NCBI RefSeq assembly: GCF_017982655.1
Contig: NZ_JABXYX010000015.1
Coordinates: forward strand, 1 to 64,000
Reading direction: 5' to 3'
Length of the DNA: 64,000 nucleotides
Source of the DNA: Brasilonema sp. CT11
GTDB lineage: Bacteria > Cyanobacteriota > Cyanobacteriia > Cyanobacteriales > Nostocaceae
Below, one piece after another: positions 50,391 to 61,589 of this stretch; positions within the stretch are counted from its first letter, which is position 1; the number at the start of each line of letters is the position of its first letter. Made by a program: the position numbers and the translations under genes. Under the pieces are notes generated by a model, which saw nothing but the letters and a program-made list of their open reading frames with translations, was not told the DNA's origin and ran no database searches.

Positions 50391-50463
50391 GGCAGTGAAC
50401 AGTAAACAGTGAACAGTGAAAACTGGTAACTGATAACTGGTAACTGATAACTGATAACTGATA
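50391..50463. repeat. Heptameric tandem repeats (AACAGTG, ACTGATA types)
   Basis: The stretch reads as AGTGAACAGTAAACAGTGA followed by repeats of TGGTAACTGATAACTGATA. The seven-base units are typical short tandem repeats of heterocystous cyanobacteria. They end 4 bp before the next gene's stop codon. Confidence 0.7.
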
Positions 50464-50466
50464 AGC

Positions 50467-50727
50467 TTACCACTTTAAATAAGCTGCCTCAATTCCTTGC
50501 TCTCGTCGAATCTTTCCATCTTTTTCAAACCAATCAATCACCTGCTGGGCTGTTAAATCTTCAATGTTCACTTCGTTTTCTTGGGCGATTTGTTTCAAAA
50601 GTCTCAGAGATGAAATTGTCAATCGGGTTAAAAATTTCTCTGGTGAAGACAGCAATGCTCCATCGACTTTTACTAACTCTTCTGGAGTTATAAATTGTGA
50701 GGTTGATTGTGGTGATGGTAACTCCAT
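50467..50727 (-). CDS. Conserved-type hypothetical protein, 86 aa
   Basis: The protein is acidic and helical (LTRLTISSLRLLKQIAQENE; VNIEDLTAQQVIDWFEKDGK), with a stop at 50467 right after the heptamer repeats. No known domain is recognised; similar short acidic proteins occur in other cyanobacteria. It lies between the CHAT locus and sufR. Confidence 0.6.
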   Translation of the reverse strand: MELPSPQSTSQFITPEELVKVDGALLSSPEKFLTRLTISSLRLLKQIAQENEVNIEDLTAQQVIDWFEKDGKIRREQGIEAAYLKW

Positions 50728-50886
50728 AACTTTTATTTAAGATTTGCCTAAATTTTACTCAAATGTTGCGGTTGTAACGGGTTAGAGATCACTGGTTCGT
50801 AAATCCGATAACTAACTACCTATAATCTTTAGTTTAAACTTAATAAAAATGCTCACTCGTTGCGGCTACTCACTTAATGAAAAAAC

Positions 50887-51564
50887 TTAAAGTTTGTTTT
50901 TTCGCTCTTGTACTAAATAGCCGCAGCGATGTTCGCCGTTAATAATCCAGTGAGTACGTTCTACTGTACAATCAGGTAAAACTGTAGCAAACATTTCTAA
51001 TTCATGACCACAAATACTGGGGAAAGATTCTGCAACGTTAGAAATCGCGCAGTTGTGTTCGGTTAAAATAAATCCGTCGCCTTGTGATGACTCACTCGAT
51101 TCTACAGGATGACACTCAGCCATAAAGCCCTCAGCTTTTCTCAGTTTTACCAAAATTGCCACCCTTTCTGAGAGGGAAGTGTTTCCCAGGCGATCGCGAT
51201 ATTCTTCTGCTTTGCGTTCCCATTGCTTGCGTAAAATCGAACTAACTTGGTCGTGTCCGACCGTTTCTGCTAATGTGTCCAATAGAGAAACCGCAAATTG
51301 ACCATAACCATCAGCACCATCTGGACGCAGGCGATCGCGTCCACTACGAGTCAATTGATAAACATGCTGTGGACGCCCCATTCCTCCCTGCACTGACAAT
51401 GAGAAAGAAATCAACTCCTCGCCCTCTAAATCCTTCAGATGACGACGAATTGCTTGGGGGCTAATATCGAGCGCTTCGGCTAAGTCAAAAGCTTTAGCCT
51501 GTGAGTGTTTCAAAAGATATTCTAGAATATCTTGCTTTGTTGAGGACTGGTGGGTAGTCTCCAT
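50887..51564 (-). CDS. sufR: Iron-sulfur cluster biosynthesis transcriptional repressor SufR
   Basis: The 225-residue protein has a DeoR/ArsR-like winged helix at the N-terminus (QDILEYLLKHSQAKAFDLAE; ISPQAIRRHLKDLEGEEL). Cysteines for an Fe-S cluster are in the C-terminal half (AECHPVESSE; HNCAISNVAESFPSICGHEL; CTVERTHWIINGEHRCGYLV). This is SufR, which with an intact cluster represses the suf genes. It is divergent from sufB, and two CAAC-N6-GTTG operators lie between. Confidence 0.95.
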   Translation of the reverse strand: METTHQSSTKQDILEYLLKHSQAKAFDLAEALDISPQAIRRHLKDLEGEELISFSLSVQGGMGRPQHVYQLTRSGRDRLRPDGADGYGQFAVSLLDTLAETVGHDQVSSILRKQWERKAEEYRDRLGNTSLSERVAILVKLRKAEGFMAECHPVESSESSQGDGFILTEHNCAISNVAESFPSICGHELEMFATVLPDCTVERTHWIINGEHRCGYLVQERKNKL

Positions 51565-51610
51565 CGTCGTCCCAAAAGTTCATTTGATTTGCAGAAAAAT
51601 ATAAGTTTGA

Positions 51611-51624
51611 CAACAATGTTGTTG
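51611..51624. promoter_or_regulatory. SufR operator 1 (CAAC-N6-GTTG)
   Basis: CAACAATGTTGTTG matches the inverted repeat known to be bound by SufR in other cyanobacteria. It lies 47 bp upstream of the sufR start. Confidence 0.8.
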
Positions 51625-51655
51625 TTAATCTAGCTTAAAATGAATATACATTAAA

Positions 51656-51669
51656 CAACAATGTTGTTG
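51656..51669. promoter_or_regulatory. SufR operator 2 (CAAC-N6-GTTG)
   Basis: An identical CAACAATGTTGTTG sits 45 bp (about four helix turns) from operator 1, 128 bp upstream of sufB. Two sites allow control of both divergent promoters. Confidence 0.8.
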
Positions 51670-51796
51670 TTTTAGTCTATATAGTTATTTTAGCAGTCTC
51701 GTAACCACTCGGTGACGAAACATGGGAATCGGTTAAAAAAGCCCGTCTCCCTTCCTTAAAGAGATTCTACATAGTGAACGCAAGAGAAAACTACCA

Positions 51797-53236
51797 ATGA
51801 GTGCCACTGTCAAAACATTAGTCAACCAGCCATACAAGTACGGCTTTATCACCGACATCGAAGCCGACACAATAGCGCGTGGACTAAACGAGGACACCAT
51901 CCGCCTTATCTCGCTCAAGAAAAACGAGCCAGAGTTCATGCTGGATTTTCGCCTGAGAGCTTTTCGCCAGTGGCAAAAAATGGCAGAACCAACTTGGCCA
52001 AGCGTTAAGTATCCGGTGATTGATTACCAAAATATCATTTATTACTCCGCGCCGAAACAAAAGAAAGAAAAGCTTAAGAGCTTAGATGAAGTTGATCCCG
52101 CTTTGTTGGAAACCTTTGAAAAGCTGGGACTTCCCCTGTCAGAACAGAAGCGACTGTCAAACGTCGCCGTGGATGCGATTTTCGATAGCGTTTCTATCGG
52201 AACCACCTTTAAAGAAAAACTCCTCAAAGAGGGTGTCATATTCTGTTCCATTTCTGAAGCCTTACAAGAATATCCAGAATTGGTGCAGAAGTATTTGGGT
52301 AGCGTTGTCCCAATAGCAGATAATTATTTTGCTGCGCTTAATTCCGCCGTGTTCAGCGATGGTTCCTTCGTTTACATTCCCAAGGGTGTGAAATGCCCGA
52401 TGGAACTGTCTACCTACTTCCGGATCAACAATGGCGAAACTGGACAATTTGAGCGGACACTGATTGTTGCTGAAGAAAACAGCTATGTCTCCTACCTGGA
52501 AGGCTGTACTGCACCAATGTACGACAGTAACCAGCTACATGCTGCTGTCGTAGAACTCGTCGCCCTCGACAATGCCGAGATTAAATACTCCACCGTGCAG
52601 AACTGGTACGCTGGAGACGCAAACGGTAAAGGCGGTATCTACAACTTCGTTACTAAGCGCGGTTTGTGTCAAGGTGTGAATTCTAAGATTTCTTGGACAC
52701 AGGTAGAAACTGGTTCGGCTATCACCTGGAAGTATCCTAGCTGCGTGCTGGTGGGTGATAACTCTGTGGGTGAGTTTTACTCGGTAGCGCTGACGAATCA
52801 TATGCAGCAAGCTGATACGGGTACCAAGATGGTTCACGTTGGTAAGAACACCCGCAGCACGATTATTTCTAAGGGTATTTCAGCAGGAAACTCTAGCAAT
52901 AGTTATCGTGGTTTGGTGAAAATCAATCCGAAGGCGCAAGGGGCGCGGAACTATTCCCAGTGCGACTCGATGCTGATTGGGGATAATGCTCACGCCAATA
53001 CTTTCCCTTATATTCAGGTACAGAATAATACTGCGAAGGTTGAGCACGAAGCTTCTACTTCTAAGATTGGGGAAGATCAATTGTTCTTCTTCGCGCAGCG
53101 GGGCATTTCCTCAGAAGATGCTATTTCGATGATGATTAGTGGCTTCTGTAAGGATGTGTTTAATCAGCTACCGATGGAGTTTGCGGTGGAGGCTGATAAG
53201 CTGTTGAGTCTGAAGTTGGAAGGTAGTGTTGGGTAA
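51797..53236 (+). CDS. sufB: Fe-S cluster assembly scaffold SufB
   Basis: The 479-residue protein is the SufB component of the SufBCD scaffold complex: [20 protein letters not shown], then [11 protein letters not shown]-like [60 protein letters not shown] and the C-terminal [20 protein letters not shown]. The beta-helix core carries the cluster-assembly cysteines. It is followed 110 bp later by sufC. Confidence 0.97.
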   Translation: MSATVKTLVNQPYKYGFITDIEADTIARGLNEDTIRLISLKKNEPEFMLDFRLRAFRQWQKMAEPTWPSVKYPVIDYQNIIYYSAPKQKKEKLKSLDEVDPALLETFEKLGLPLSEQKRLSNVAVDAIFDSVSIGTTFKEKLLKEGVIFCSISEALQEYPELVQKYLGSVVPIADNYFAALNSAVFSDGSFVYIPKGVKCPMELSTYFRINNGETGQFERTLIVAEENSYVSYLEGCTAPMYDSNQLHAAVVELVALDNAEIKYSTVQNWYAGDANGKGGIYNFVTKRGLCQGVNSKISWTQVETGSAITWKYPSCVLVGDNSVGEFYSVALTNHMQQADTGTKMVHVGKNTRSTIISKGISAGNSSNSYRGLVKINPKAQGARNYSQCDSMLIGDNAHANTFPYIQVQNNTAKVEHEASTSKIGEDQLFFFAQRGISSEDAISMMISGFCKDVFNQLPMEFAVEADKLLSLKLEGSVG

Positions 53237-53283
53237 ATGGAACTGCAGATGAATACAGAGATATTGGTGTTCATCTGTGGTTT

Positions 53284-53317
53284 AAAAAAAAAAACCGCCA
53301 AGACGCCAAGTGCGCCA
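53284..53317. repeat. Heptamer repeat in the sufB-sufC gap
   Basis: AAACCGCCAAGACGCC and AAGTGCGCCAAGG form a CGCCAAG-type seven-base tandem run, preceded by an A-tract. The same unit type appears in the alpha-mannosidase gene (33655-33680). Confidence 0.6.
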
Positions 53318-53346
53318 AGGAAGAGAAGAGAAGAGAGAGAAGAGCG

Positions 53347-54135
53347 ATGATTATTGAGAATAGTGAAGTTGTGCTGTCAGTACGAGATTTGACGGCTGAT
53401 GTTGATGGGACGCCGATTCTTAAGGGTTTGAATCTTGAGGTACGTTCGGGTGAAATCCATGCCATTATGGGACCGAATGGTTCTGGTAAGAGTACTTTTT
53501 CTAAGGTTCTGGCTGGACATCCGGCGTATGAGGTGACTGGCGGTGAGGTGATTTTCCAGGGGCAAAATCTGCTGGAGATGGAACCGGAGGAACGCGCCAG
53601 AAGTGGGATTTTTTTGGCGTTTCAGTATCCGTTGGAAATTCCGGGTGTGAGTAATTTGGATTTTCTGCGGGTGGCTTATAATTCTCGTCGTAAGGCGCAG
53701 GGTTTAGAGGAATTGGATGCGTTTGATTTTGATGATTTGATTGAGGAAAAGCTGGATGTGGTGAAGATGAATCCTGCTTTCCTGAGTCGGAGTTTGAATG
53801 AAGGTTTTTCTGGTGGTGAGAAGAAGCGTAATGAGATTTTGCAAATGGCGCTTCTGGAACCAAAGTTAGGAATTTTGGATGAGACTGATTCCGGTTTGGA
53901 TATTGATGCTTTGAAGATTGTGGCGAACGGGGTAAATCAGCTGACGAGTCCGGAAAATGCCACGATTATGATTACTCACTATCAGCGGTTGCTGAATTAT
54001 ATTGTGCCAGACTTCGTTCATGTGATGGCAAATGGACGAATTCTCACGAGTGGTGGTAAGGAACTGGCGTTGGAATTGGAATCACGCGGTTATGACTGGG
54101 TGTTGGAAGATGCGCTTGATGAGGTGGGTGTGTGA
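53347..54135 (+). CDS. sufC: Fe-S cluster assembly ATPase SufC
   Basis: The 262-residue ABC-type ATPase shows Walker [15 protein letters not shown], signature [17 protein letters not shown], Walker [17 protein letters not shown] and ITHYQRLL. It powers conformational changes in SufBCD. Its TGA stop overlaps the sufD start by one base. Confidence 0.97.
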   Translation: MIIENSEVVLSVRDLTADVDGTPILKGLNLEVRSGEIHAIMGPNGSGKSTFSKVLAGHPAYEVTGGEVIFQGQNLLEMEPEERARSGIFLAFQYPLEIPGVSNLDFLRVAYNSRRKAQGLEELDAFDFDDLIEEKLDVVKMNPAFLSRSLNEGFSGGEKKRNEILQMALLEPKLGILDETDSGLDIDALKIVANGVNQLTSPENATIMITHYQRLLNYIVPDFVHVMANGRILTSGGKELALELESRGYDWVLEDALDEVGV

Positions 54136-55541
54136 TGAGCGTTCTAGTTTCCCCTAGTCCCGTTCCTAATTCAAATCCAGTTGATTTGGCGTCTGCTGTG
54201 TTGGATAGGGATGCTGAACTGACTGGGTTATTAAATCAGATCATAGATGATCACACGTCTTTTGACGGTGCTGATGCTTGGTTGCAGGAGTTACGCGATC
54301 GCGCTACGCTTTGGGTGCGTAAATCGGTTCTTCCCACCACTCGCGATGAGGAATGGCGCTTTAGCGATTTGTCGTCTTTGCGGAAAGTAAAGTTTGAAGG
54401 TGTTGGGAGTCAGCCAAGAGATATCAGTTTATCGGATATTCCTTCGATACCAGAAGCTGCGAACCGTTTGGTGTTTGTGAATGGGGTTTATGCGCCTGAG
54501 TTATCTGCGGTTGCAGGTTTGCCAGATGGGGTTATCGTTAGTAATTTGGCTGATTTACCTGTAGGCGATCGCCAGCGTGTGCAGCAGTATTTGGCTCAAA
54601 CTGAGGGGGCGCATGAGGTGTTTACTGCGCTCAATACCAGTGGAATCAAAGATGTAGCTGTGGTTTGGGTGGCGAAGAATGTGGTGGTGGAAACACCGAT
54701 TCATTTGATGTTTGTTACTGCTGGTGAGTGTGCGACGATTTCTTTACCACGTTGTTTGGTGGTGGCGGAGGTTGGTAGTAGTGTGACGTTGGTGGAAGAG
54801 TATACGAACCGCAGAGGCGCAGAGGGCGCAGAGGAGAAAGAGGAGAAGAGGGTTTACTTTAGCAATGCGGTGACGGAGATTTGGATTGAGGAAAATGCTC
54901 AAGTGAATCACACTCGGCTTGAGTTGGAAGGTGCGGAGGCTTTCCATGTTGGAAAGACTGCTGTTTCTCAAGCTCGTTACAGTCGGTATACTTGTCATGC
55001 AATCACTTTTGGTGGAAGGCTGTCGCGTCACAATTTAGAGATTTTACAGGCTGGTGAGCAAACGGAAACGATTCTGAATGGGTTGACGGTGATTGGGGGG
55101 AACCAGTTGGCGGATACTCATAGTGCGATCGCTCTCAATTATCCTTATGGCAGAAGTCAGCAATTGCATAAGTGTATTATTGGCGATCGCGCTCATGCTG
55201 TGTTTAACGGTAAGGTTTTTGTTCCCAAGCCTGCACAGTTGACAGATGCAGCACAGTTGAACCGTAATTTGTTACTATCGCCGAAGGCTAGGGTTGATAC
55301 TAAGCCGCAATTAGAAATTACCGCAGATAATGTGAAATGTGCTCACGGTGCTACCGTTAGTCAGTTGGAGGATGATGAAATCTTCTATTTGCAAAGCCGG
55401 GGTATTGATCAGGATAATGCCCGTAACTTATTAATTAATGCGTTCGCGGCTGAAGTTATTAACCAAATACCTGTCCCTTCTTTACAAGAAAGACTCACAC
55501 AAATAGTTAACAGTTATCAGTCAATCACCAATGATTTATAA
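54135..55541 (+). CDS. sufD: Fe-S cluster assembly protein SufD, with in-frame repeat insertion
   Basis: The 468-residue protein is the SufB-like partner SufD, with DEEWRFSDLSSLRKV, VNGVYAPELSAVAGLP, HNLEILQAGEQTETILNGLT, DRAHAVFNGKVFVPKPAQ and YLQSRGIDQDNARNLLINAF. ATG 54135 overlaps the sufC stop; a GTG just before is possible. A stretch at 54806-54850 encodes NRRGAEGAEEKEEKRV from heptamer repeats and is unlike any SufD; it lies in a surface-loop region. Confidence 0.95.
   Translation: MSVLVSPSPVPNSNPVDLASAVLDRDAELTGLLNQIIDDHTSFDGADAWLQELRDRATLWVRKSVLPTTRDEEWRFSDLSSLRKVKFEGVGSQPRDISLSDIPSIPEAANRLVFVNGVYAPELSAVAGLPDGVIVSNLADLPVGDRQRVQQYLAQTEGAHEVFTALNTSGIKDVAVVWVAKNVVVETPIHLMFVTAGECATISLPRCLVVAEVGSSVTLVEEYTNRRGAEGAEEKEEKRVYFSNAVTEIWIEENAQVNHTRLELEGAEAFHVGKTAVSQARYSRYTCHAITFGGRLSRHNLEILQAGEQTETILNGLTVIGGNQLADTHSAIALNYPYGRSQQLHKCIIGDRAHAVFNGKVFVPKPAQLTDAAQLNRNLLLSPKARVDTKPQLEITADNVKCAHGATVSQLEDDEIFYLQSRGIDQDNARNLLINAFAAEVINQIPVPSLQERLTQIVNSYQSITNDL
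54806..54850. repeat. Heptameric repeat inserted in frame in sufD
   Basis: GAACCGCAGAGGCGCAGAGG, then GCGCAGAGGAGAAAGAGG: a GCAGAGG-type seven-base repeat normally seen between genes. The sufD frame stays open across it. Confidence 0.75.
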
Positions 55542-55560
55542 CTAAGGACTCATAACTAAT

Positions 55561-56823
55561 ATGACCTTTACCCAAGAAAAAACCCTTGCTGATCAAGTCC
55601 GTGCTGACTTCCCAATATTACACCAACAAGTCAACGGCAAACCCTTAATTTACTTTGACAACGCTGCTACGTCACAAAAACCTTTGCTCGTTCTCAACAC
55701 CCTGCGAGACTATTACGAGCAGTACAATTCCAATGTACATCGCGGTGTACACGCTCTCAGCGCTAAAGCGACGGAAGCTTATGAAGTCGCCAGAGACAAA
55801 GTTGCTGCGTTCGTAAATGCTGCATCGCGCCAGGAAATTGTTTTCACTCGCAATGCTTCTGAGGCGATCAATTTGATTGCTTACAGTTGGGGAATGAGCA
55901 ATTTGCAGCCAGGGGACGAAATCATCCTCTCGGTGATGGAACACCACAGTAATTTAGTACCTTGGCATTTTGTCGCCCAAAAGACGGGTGCGGTGCTGAA
56001 ATTTGTTGAACTGGCTGCAGAAGAAACTTTTGATTTGGAACAGTTCAAAAAACTGGTTTCCGACAAAACGAAATTGGTGTCGGTGGTGCATGTTTCTAAC
56101 ACTTTAGGTTGTATCAACCCAGTCAAGGAAATTTGCGAAATTGCTCACCAACACGGTGCTAGAGTATTAATTGATGCTTGCCAAAGTGTCCCTCATATGC
56201 CTATCAATGTACAGCAAATTGGCTGTGATTGGTTGGTAGCTTCTGGTCACAAAATGTGTGCTCCAAGTGGGATTGGCTTTTTGTATGGTAAGTTAGACTT
56301 GCTGCGATCAATGCCTCCTTTTTTGGGTGGTGGTGAGATGATTGCGGAAGTATTTTTAGACCATTCTACCTACGCAGATTTACCACATAAATTTGAAGCG
56401 GGGACACCAGCTATTGGGGAAACAATTGCTCTTGGTGCAGCGGTAGATTATCTTAGCAGCATTGGTATGGACAAAATCTATACATATGAAGCTGAGTTGA
56501 CTGGCTATCTGTTTGAGCAGTTAGAACAAATTCCTCAACTTCGCATCTACGGTCCTAAACCTAAAATAGCAGGTTTGGGCAGAGCTGCTCTTGCTGCGTT
56601 CACCGCTGGCGAAATCCACGCTAACGACATATCTACATTATTAGACCAAGAAGGCATTGCCATTCGTTCTGGACACCACTGCACGCAACCATTGCACCGT
56701 CATTTAGGTATTGCGGCTACTGCACGAGCGAGTTTATCTTTTTACAATACTCGTGAAGAGATAGATGTTTTTGTGAAGGCGTTGAAGGAAACGTTAGATT
56801 TCTTTGGCGGTTTCTTAGGGTGA
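55561..56823 (+). CDS. sufS: Cysteine desulfurase SufS
   Basis: The 420-residue PLP enzyme supplies sulfur for Fe-S assembly. Motifs: [30 protein letters not shown], the PLP-lysine region [18 protein letters not shown], and the active-site cysteine in [16 protein letters not shown]. It is the last gene of the suf run, 19 bp after sufD, with an intrinsic terminator following. Confidence 0.97.
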   Translation: MTFTQEKTLADQVRADFPILHQQVNGKPLIYFDNAATSQKPLLVLNTLRDYYEQYNSNVHRGVHALSAKATEAYEVARDKVAAFVNAASRQEIVFTRNASEAINLIAYSWGMSNLQPGDEIILSVMEHHSNLVPWHFVAQKTGAVLKFVELAAEETFDLEQFKKLVSDKTKLVSVVHVSNTLGCINPVKEICEIAHQHGARVLIDACQSVPHMPINVQQIGCDWLVASGHKMCAPSGIGFLYGKLDLLRSMPPFLGGGEMIAEVFLDHSTYADLPHKFEAGTPAIGETIALGAAVDYLSSIGMDKIYTYEAELTGYLFEQLEQIPQLRIYGPKPKIAGLGRAALAAFTAGEIHANDISTLLDQEGIAIRSGHHCTQPLHRHLGIAATARASLSFYNTREEIDVFVKALKETLDFFGGFLG

Positions 56824-56939
56824 AATTGCAATACGGTTCGGTTAAGCTCTAAGTGCGGTTTCGGTAGAAGATACGGCAACGCTGCGCTAACAATAATTAG
56901 TCGGTGTATGAGTTGGTGCGTGGAGATCGTCCCAGCCTG

Positions 56940-56972
56940 AAAGGCGCAAGTCCTGCGCCTTTGCATTTTTTT
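56940..56972 (+). terminator. Terminator after sufS
   Basis: AAAGGCGCA and TGCGCCTTT form a perfect 9-bp stem with a 5-base loop, followed by GCATTTTTTT. Confidence 0.85.
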
Positions 56973-57316
56973 CTTGTAAGTGCCTGAATTAAAGTCCCTA
57001 AGCTTAGACACTTCCGGACTGCTTGATTTTTTTTAAACTATATGACATGATACTTAACATAAAACTACTGCAAATCAATCAAGTTAGTGTACTTTATCTG
57101 CACTATTAGCAATTTCTCATTTTGCTGAGTATTGATTGGATTGATTTCATTAGAAAACCTTCCATGCCTACTGTTCTGTTTGAGAGACACAACGTATGAT
57201 GAATTTTCCTCCCGATTAGACATCTCCGATTGAGCAAACATCTGTCTTTACCAGTTCAGAACCTAATTGCACTCATTTGTTCACCTTATTAAGAAAGTTA
57301 GCTTGGAAAGTTTTGT
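56973..57316. other. groES upstream region
   Basis: No gene is seen. The region should hold the groESL promoter. GCACTC occurs at about 57268, but its partner arm GAGTGC is missing, so no complete CIRCE (HrcA operator) can be claimed. A GTACTTTATCTGCACTATTA stretch upstream has no clear boxes. Confidence 0.45.
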
Positions 57317-57628
57317 ATGGCAGCTATAGCGTTGAGCGTATCTACTCTTAAGCCTCTGGGTGATCGCGTTTTCATCAAAGTTAGTGAGTCCGAAGAGAAA
57401 ACAGCAGGAGGCATTCTTCTGCCTGATAGCGCTAAAGAAAAACCCCAGGTGGGTGAAATTGTTGCAGCCGGTCCTGGTAAACGCAACGATGACGGCACCC
57501 ATCAAGCAATTGATGTTGCAGTTGGCGATAAAGTTCTCTATTCTAAGTACGCTGGCACCGACATTAAGCTTGGTACGGAGGATTATGTGCTGTTGTCTGA
57601 GAAGGACATTCTGGCAATTGTTTCATAG
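57317..57628 (+). CDS. groES: Co-chaperonin GroES
   Basis: The 103-residue protein has [20 protein letters not shown], the mobile loop [20 protein letters not shown] and [20 protein letters not shown], the classic Hsp10 pattern. It caps the GroEL ring. It is followed by groEL after 119 bp. Confidence 0.97.
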   Translation: MAAIALSVSTLKPLGDRVFIKVSESEEKTAGGILLPDSAKEKPQVGEIVAAGPGKRNDDGTHQAIDVAVGDKVLYSKYAGTDIKLGTEDYVLLSEKDILAIVS

Positions 57629-57741
57629 TCAATACCGTTAGCTATTAGTCATTCGTACTCCACAAGCCAAATAGCGAATGACAAATAACTGATGACAGTT
57701 GCAACTGATCAACTTACACACTACTTACACAGAGAACTTGA

Positions 57742-59388
<1,647 letters not shown>

Positions 59389-59460
59389 TGATTCATCAAC
59401 AGTAACGGTGAATCGCTGTTGCCTGAATCAAAAAAGCTCAGTTTCAACCGTGCAAAGTAT

Positions 59461-59508
59461 CAATCTCAAGAGGTGACCCTCAGATGCTGAAATCACCTTT
59501 TGAGATTG
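59461..59508 (+). terminator. Hairpin after groEL
   Basis: CAATCTCAAGAGGTGA and TCACCTTTTGAGATTG are inverted with one mismatch around a 16-base loop, followed by a short T-rich stretch (CGATTTCTCTTT). Confidence 0.65.
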
Positions 59509-60062
59509 CGATTTCTCTTTGTGTAGTCCCAAGTCTTCTCGAAGCAGAGTTTGAGTAGGTGTCAGGAGAAACGCATCTTATTTCCTAATAAAAATTAAAG
59601 AGGATTTCCAAACAGGGCAAACGCACCAAAATTACAAAAATAATTACAATCATGGCATCCTATTGAAATTAGATGCTTTTTACCTAGTAGTCCGCCACAG
59701 CAACTTTGACGGGTTGATTCGGTGAAAAAATTCTTACTCTCTCCTACTTCACGGCAGGTGCTACAACGGGGGGAACCCCAACGCCAGATCCCTACGGAGG
59801 GAAACCCTCCTGCAGGACTGGCTCCGCAACGCACTGCCTCCCCTACTTCCCTTTCAAGGGTAGGTTTTTTGGAATCTCGAAAATAGTTGAGAAAATTCTC
59901 AGGTATTTAACGTAGTTTGGTCGTTTCAGGATTTAAGGGTCGGCTGAAATCGTCAAAAAATGACCAAATCCAAAATACCTACCTTTGTAAGCTACTTCCC
60001 CTATTCCTCCTGCTTGCCTTAACCCGGCAATTTTGGGTTGACAGACCACTAGACGACCACCT
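59509..60062. other. Gene-free stretch with dispersed repeats
   Basis: A palindromic cluster lies at about 59750-59850 (CTACAACGGGGGGAACCCCA; ACGGAGGGAAACCCTCCTGC; GCAACGCACTGCC). A 79-codon minus-strand frame across 59595-59834 is made of this repeat and has no coding character. The rest shows nothing I can name. Confidence 0.5.
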
Positions 60063-60383
60063 TTAATGATAAAAAATCATGCCCATAAATTGTTCCATGA
60101 ACTGTGAAATATAGGGGGTCAAGTAATTGCTCACCAAATCTGGTGTTGACAATGGAAAGAGTATGAAGATAACTGCTAATGCGAAGCTAAAAATGGCAGT
60201 TGTTAAAGCTAGAAATCTCCCAAAACAACCGGGATTAATTTCAAGAAAAAACAACTTTGCTTGACCAATTACTGCAATTATTAAGCCAATTATTCCAAAA
60301 ATTAACAAGAAATTTGTCATTGATAAGCTCATCATCTCATGATTTACAGTGGTGGTTTGACTTTGATGGAAGCCATCAATCAA
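60063..60383 (-). CDS. Hypothetical small membrane protein, 106 aa
   Basis: Hydrophobic segments at about residues 23-42 (MTNFLLIFGIIGLIIAVIGQ) and 55-77 (GRFLALTTAIFSFALAVIFI) suggest two membrane helices with a short soluble tail. The methionine in MMSLSMTNF may be the true start. No family recognised. Confidence 0.55.
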   Translation of the reverse strand: MIDGFHQSQTTTVNHEMMSLSMTNFLLIFGIIGLIIAVIGQAKLFFLEINPGCFGRFLALTTAIFSFALAVIFILFPLSTPDLVSNYLTPYISQFMEQFMGMIFYH

Positions 60384-60628
60384 GTGCTTAATTTTCAGTT
60401 TAAATAAGTTGCTTAATAATTACAAATATTATTTTTATTCAGATTGATAACTTTCAGTGATTAAAAATTATAATTGCAAATTATTGGGCACTGATAAGTC
60501 ATAAAAGTAAGATCCAAAGAAGTCGGGAATCTTGTTGCTCACGAATTATTTAGGATTGCTATAGCAATCCTATTTGATTGTGGAAAATCAGCCACACTCC
60601 AAACTAAACAACCGAGGAAAGGAATCGG

Positions 60629-61126
60629 TTATGATATTGGCTTAACAGTGATAGCTCCTGAATTACTATCTATTGTTATATCAGAATCAGATTGAGGAAC
60701 TTGAAAGAGTGATAAATCGGTATTAACTGTCCCTTTTAAATAAGTCTCGCCAGCGACTTCGCCTCCTAAATCTATTAAGCCAAAAATTTCTTGCGTGACG
60801 GTGTTGAAGTTGAATTGGAAATATTTAGGTATTGATACGCCATCTACAACGTTATTATAAGTAGCAATAACATTCTTCAGAGGATCGAAGAAAGAAACAT
60901 TGAGGGATTGTAAAATATAAGTCTGTCCAGCCGCTTTTTCAGAAAAGCTTGCTGGCGCGGTGTTTTCATCATAACTAAATGAACCAATAGCAGAATAATT
61001 ATTATTACCATTCCAGTTGAAATTCAATGTAATAGCATGAGCGGGAGTTATTCCCATCAGTACGATAATTAAAGCTGTTGTAATTGGAATGGTTATTTTG
61101 AAAAGAAGTATTCTCATAGCTTTCAT
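60629..61126 (-). CDS. Exported hypothetical protein, 165 aa
   Basis: A signal peptide is clear (KITIPITTALIIVLMGITPAHA, cleavage after AHA). The mature part is beta-rich: NFNWNGNNNYSAIGSFSYDE, LNVSFFDPLKNVIATYNN, FQFNFNTVTQEIFGLIDLGG. It resembles the front part of cyanobacterial PEP-CTERM exported proteins but ends DSNSGAITVKPIS without the PEP motif, membrane helix or arginines. It is either a variant without the sorting signal or a shortened gene. Confidence 0.65.
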   Translation of the reverse strand: MKAMRILLFKITIPITTALIIVLMGITPAHAITLNFNWNGNNNYSAIGSFSYDENTAPASFSEKAAGQTYILQSLNVSFFDPLKNVIATYNNVVDGVSIPKYFQFNFNTVTQEIFGLIDLGGEVAGETYLKGTVNTDLSLFQVPQSDSDITIDSNSGAITVKPIS

Positions 61127-61589
61127 TTAGTGGCAATAGAGAATACTATATACGAAATCTAATCGCTTCATACTAAGTTGCATTCATACAGAGAATTTTT
61201 CCTCTCTTTTTCTCTGTGTTCTCTGCGCCCACCGCGAACTTTGCGGGAGGAACATCCACACCGCAAATTCGCTCTCTGCTGTTTTTTTCTTTGAACGCAA
61301 CTTGCTATCATATCAAGTCCGGTTAATTAGTTATCAAAAGTCCGCAGCGTTAGCGTAGCGTGTCCGAAGGACATACGGAACGAAGTGAAGTGTAGACGCG
61401 TTTGCGCAGCGCCCCCTTAGGGGCTAGCGGCTTCCCGAAGGGTAGCAATCGCAGGGGTTTGAGATTGCCACGCTGCGCTAACGCAATTGACTTGTGATCA
61501 TCCGGACATGATATCACTTACTAGCAGCGGAGCCGCTTTGATTGCGTTTCCAGGTTCTACCTGGAAACGAGATTTTAGCTTTGTCACAT
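61127..61589. other. Gene-free stretch with heptamer and palindromic repeat clusters
   Basis: 61200-61290 holds CTCTGTG/TTCTCTG/CGCCC-type heptamers interrupted by a palindromic AACTTTGCGGGAGG block. 61340-61490 holds a run of dispersed repeats: GCGTAGCGTGTCCGAAGGAC, TTTGCGCAGCGCCCCCTTAG (same as 45528) and GGCTTCCCGAAGGGTAGC. No gene. Confidence 0.6.

Noticed and set aside
50391-50463. CRISPR array
   Set aside because: The tandem units are 7 bases with no spacers; they are heptameric short tandem repeats.
57240-57316. CIRCE heat-shock operator upstream of groES
   Set aside because: Only a GCACTC half-site at about 57268 is seen; the matching GAGTGC arm at 9-base spacing is absent.
59595-59834. 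79-codon minus-strand frame after groEL
   Set aside because: It is built mainly from a palindromic repeat cluster, shows odd composition (many Cys, Gly, Ser) and has no ribosome site.
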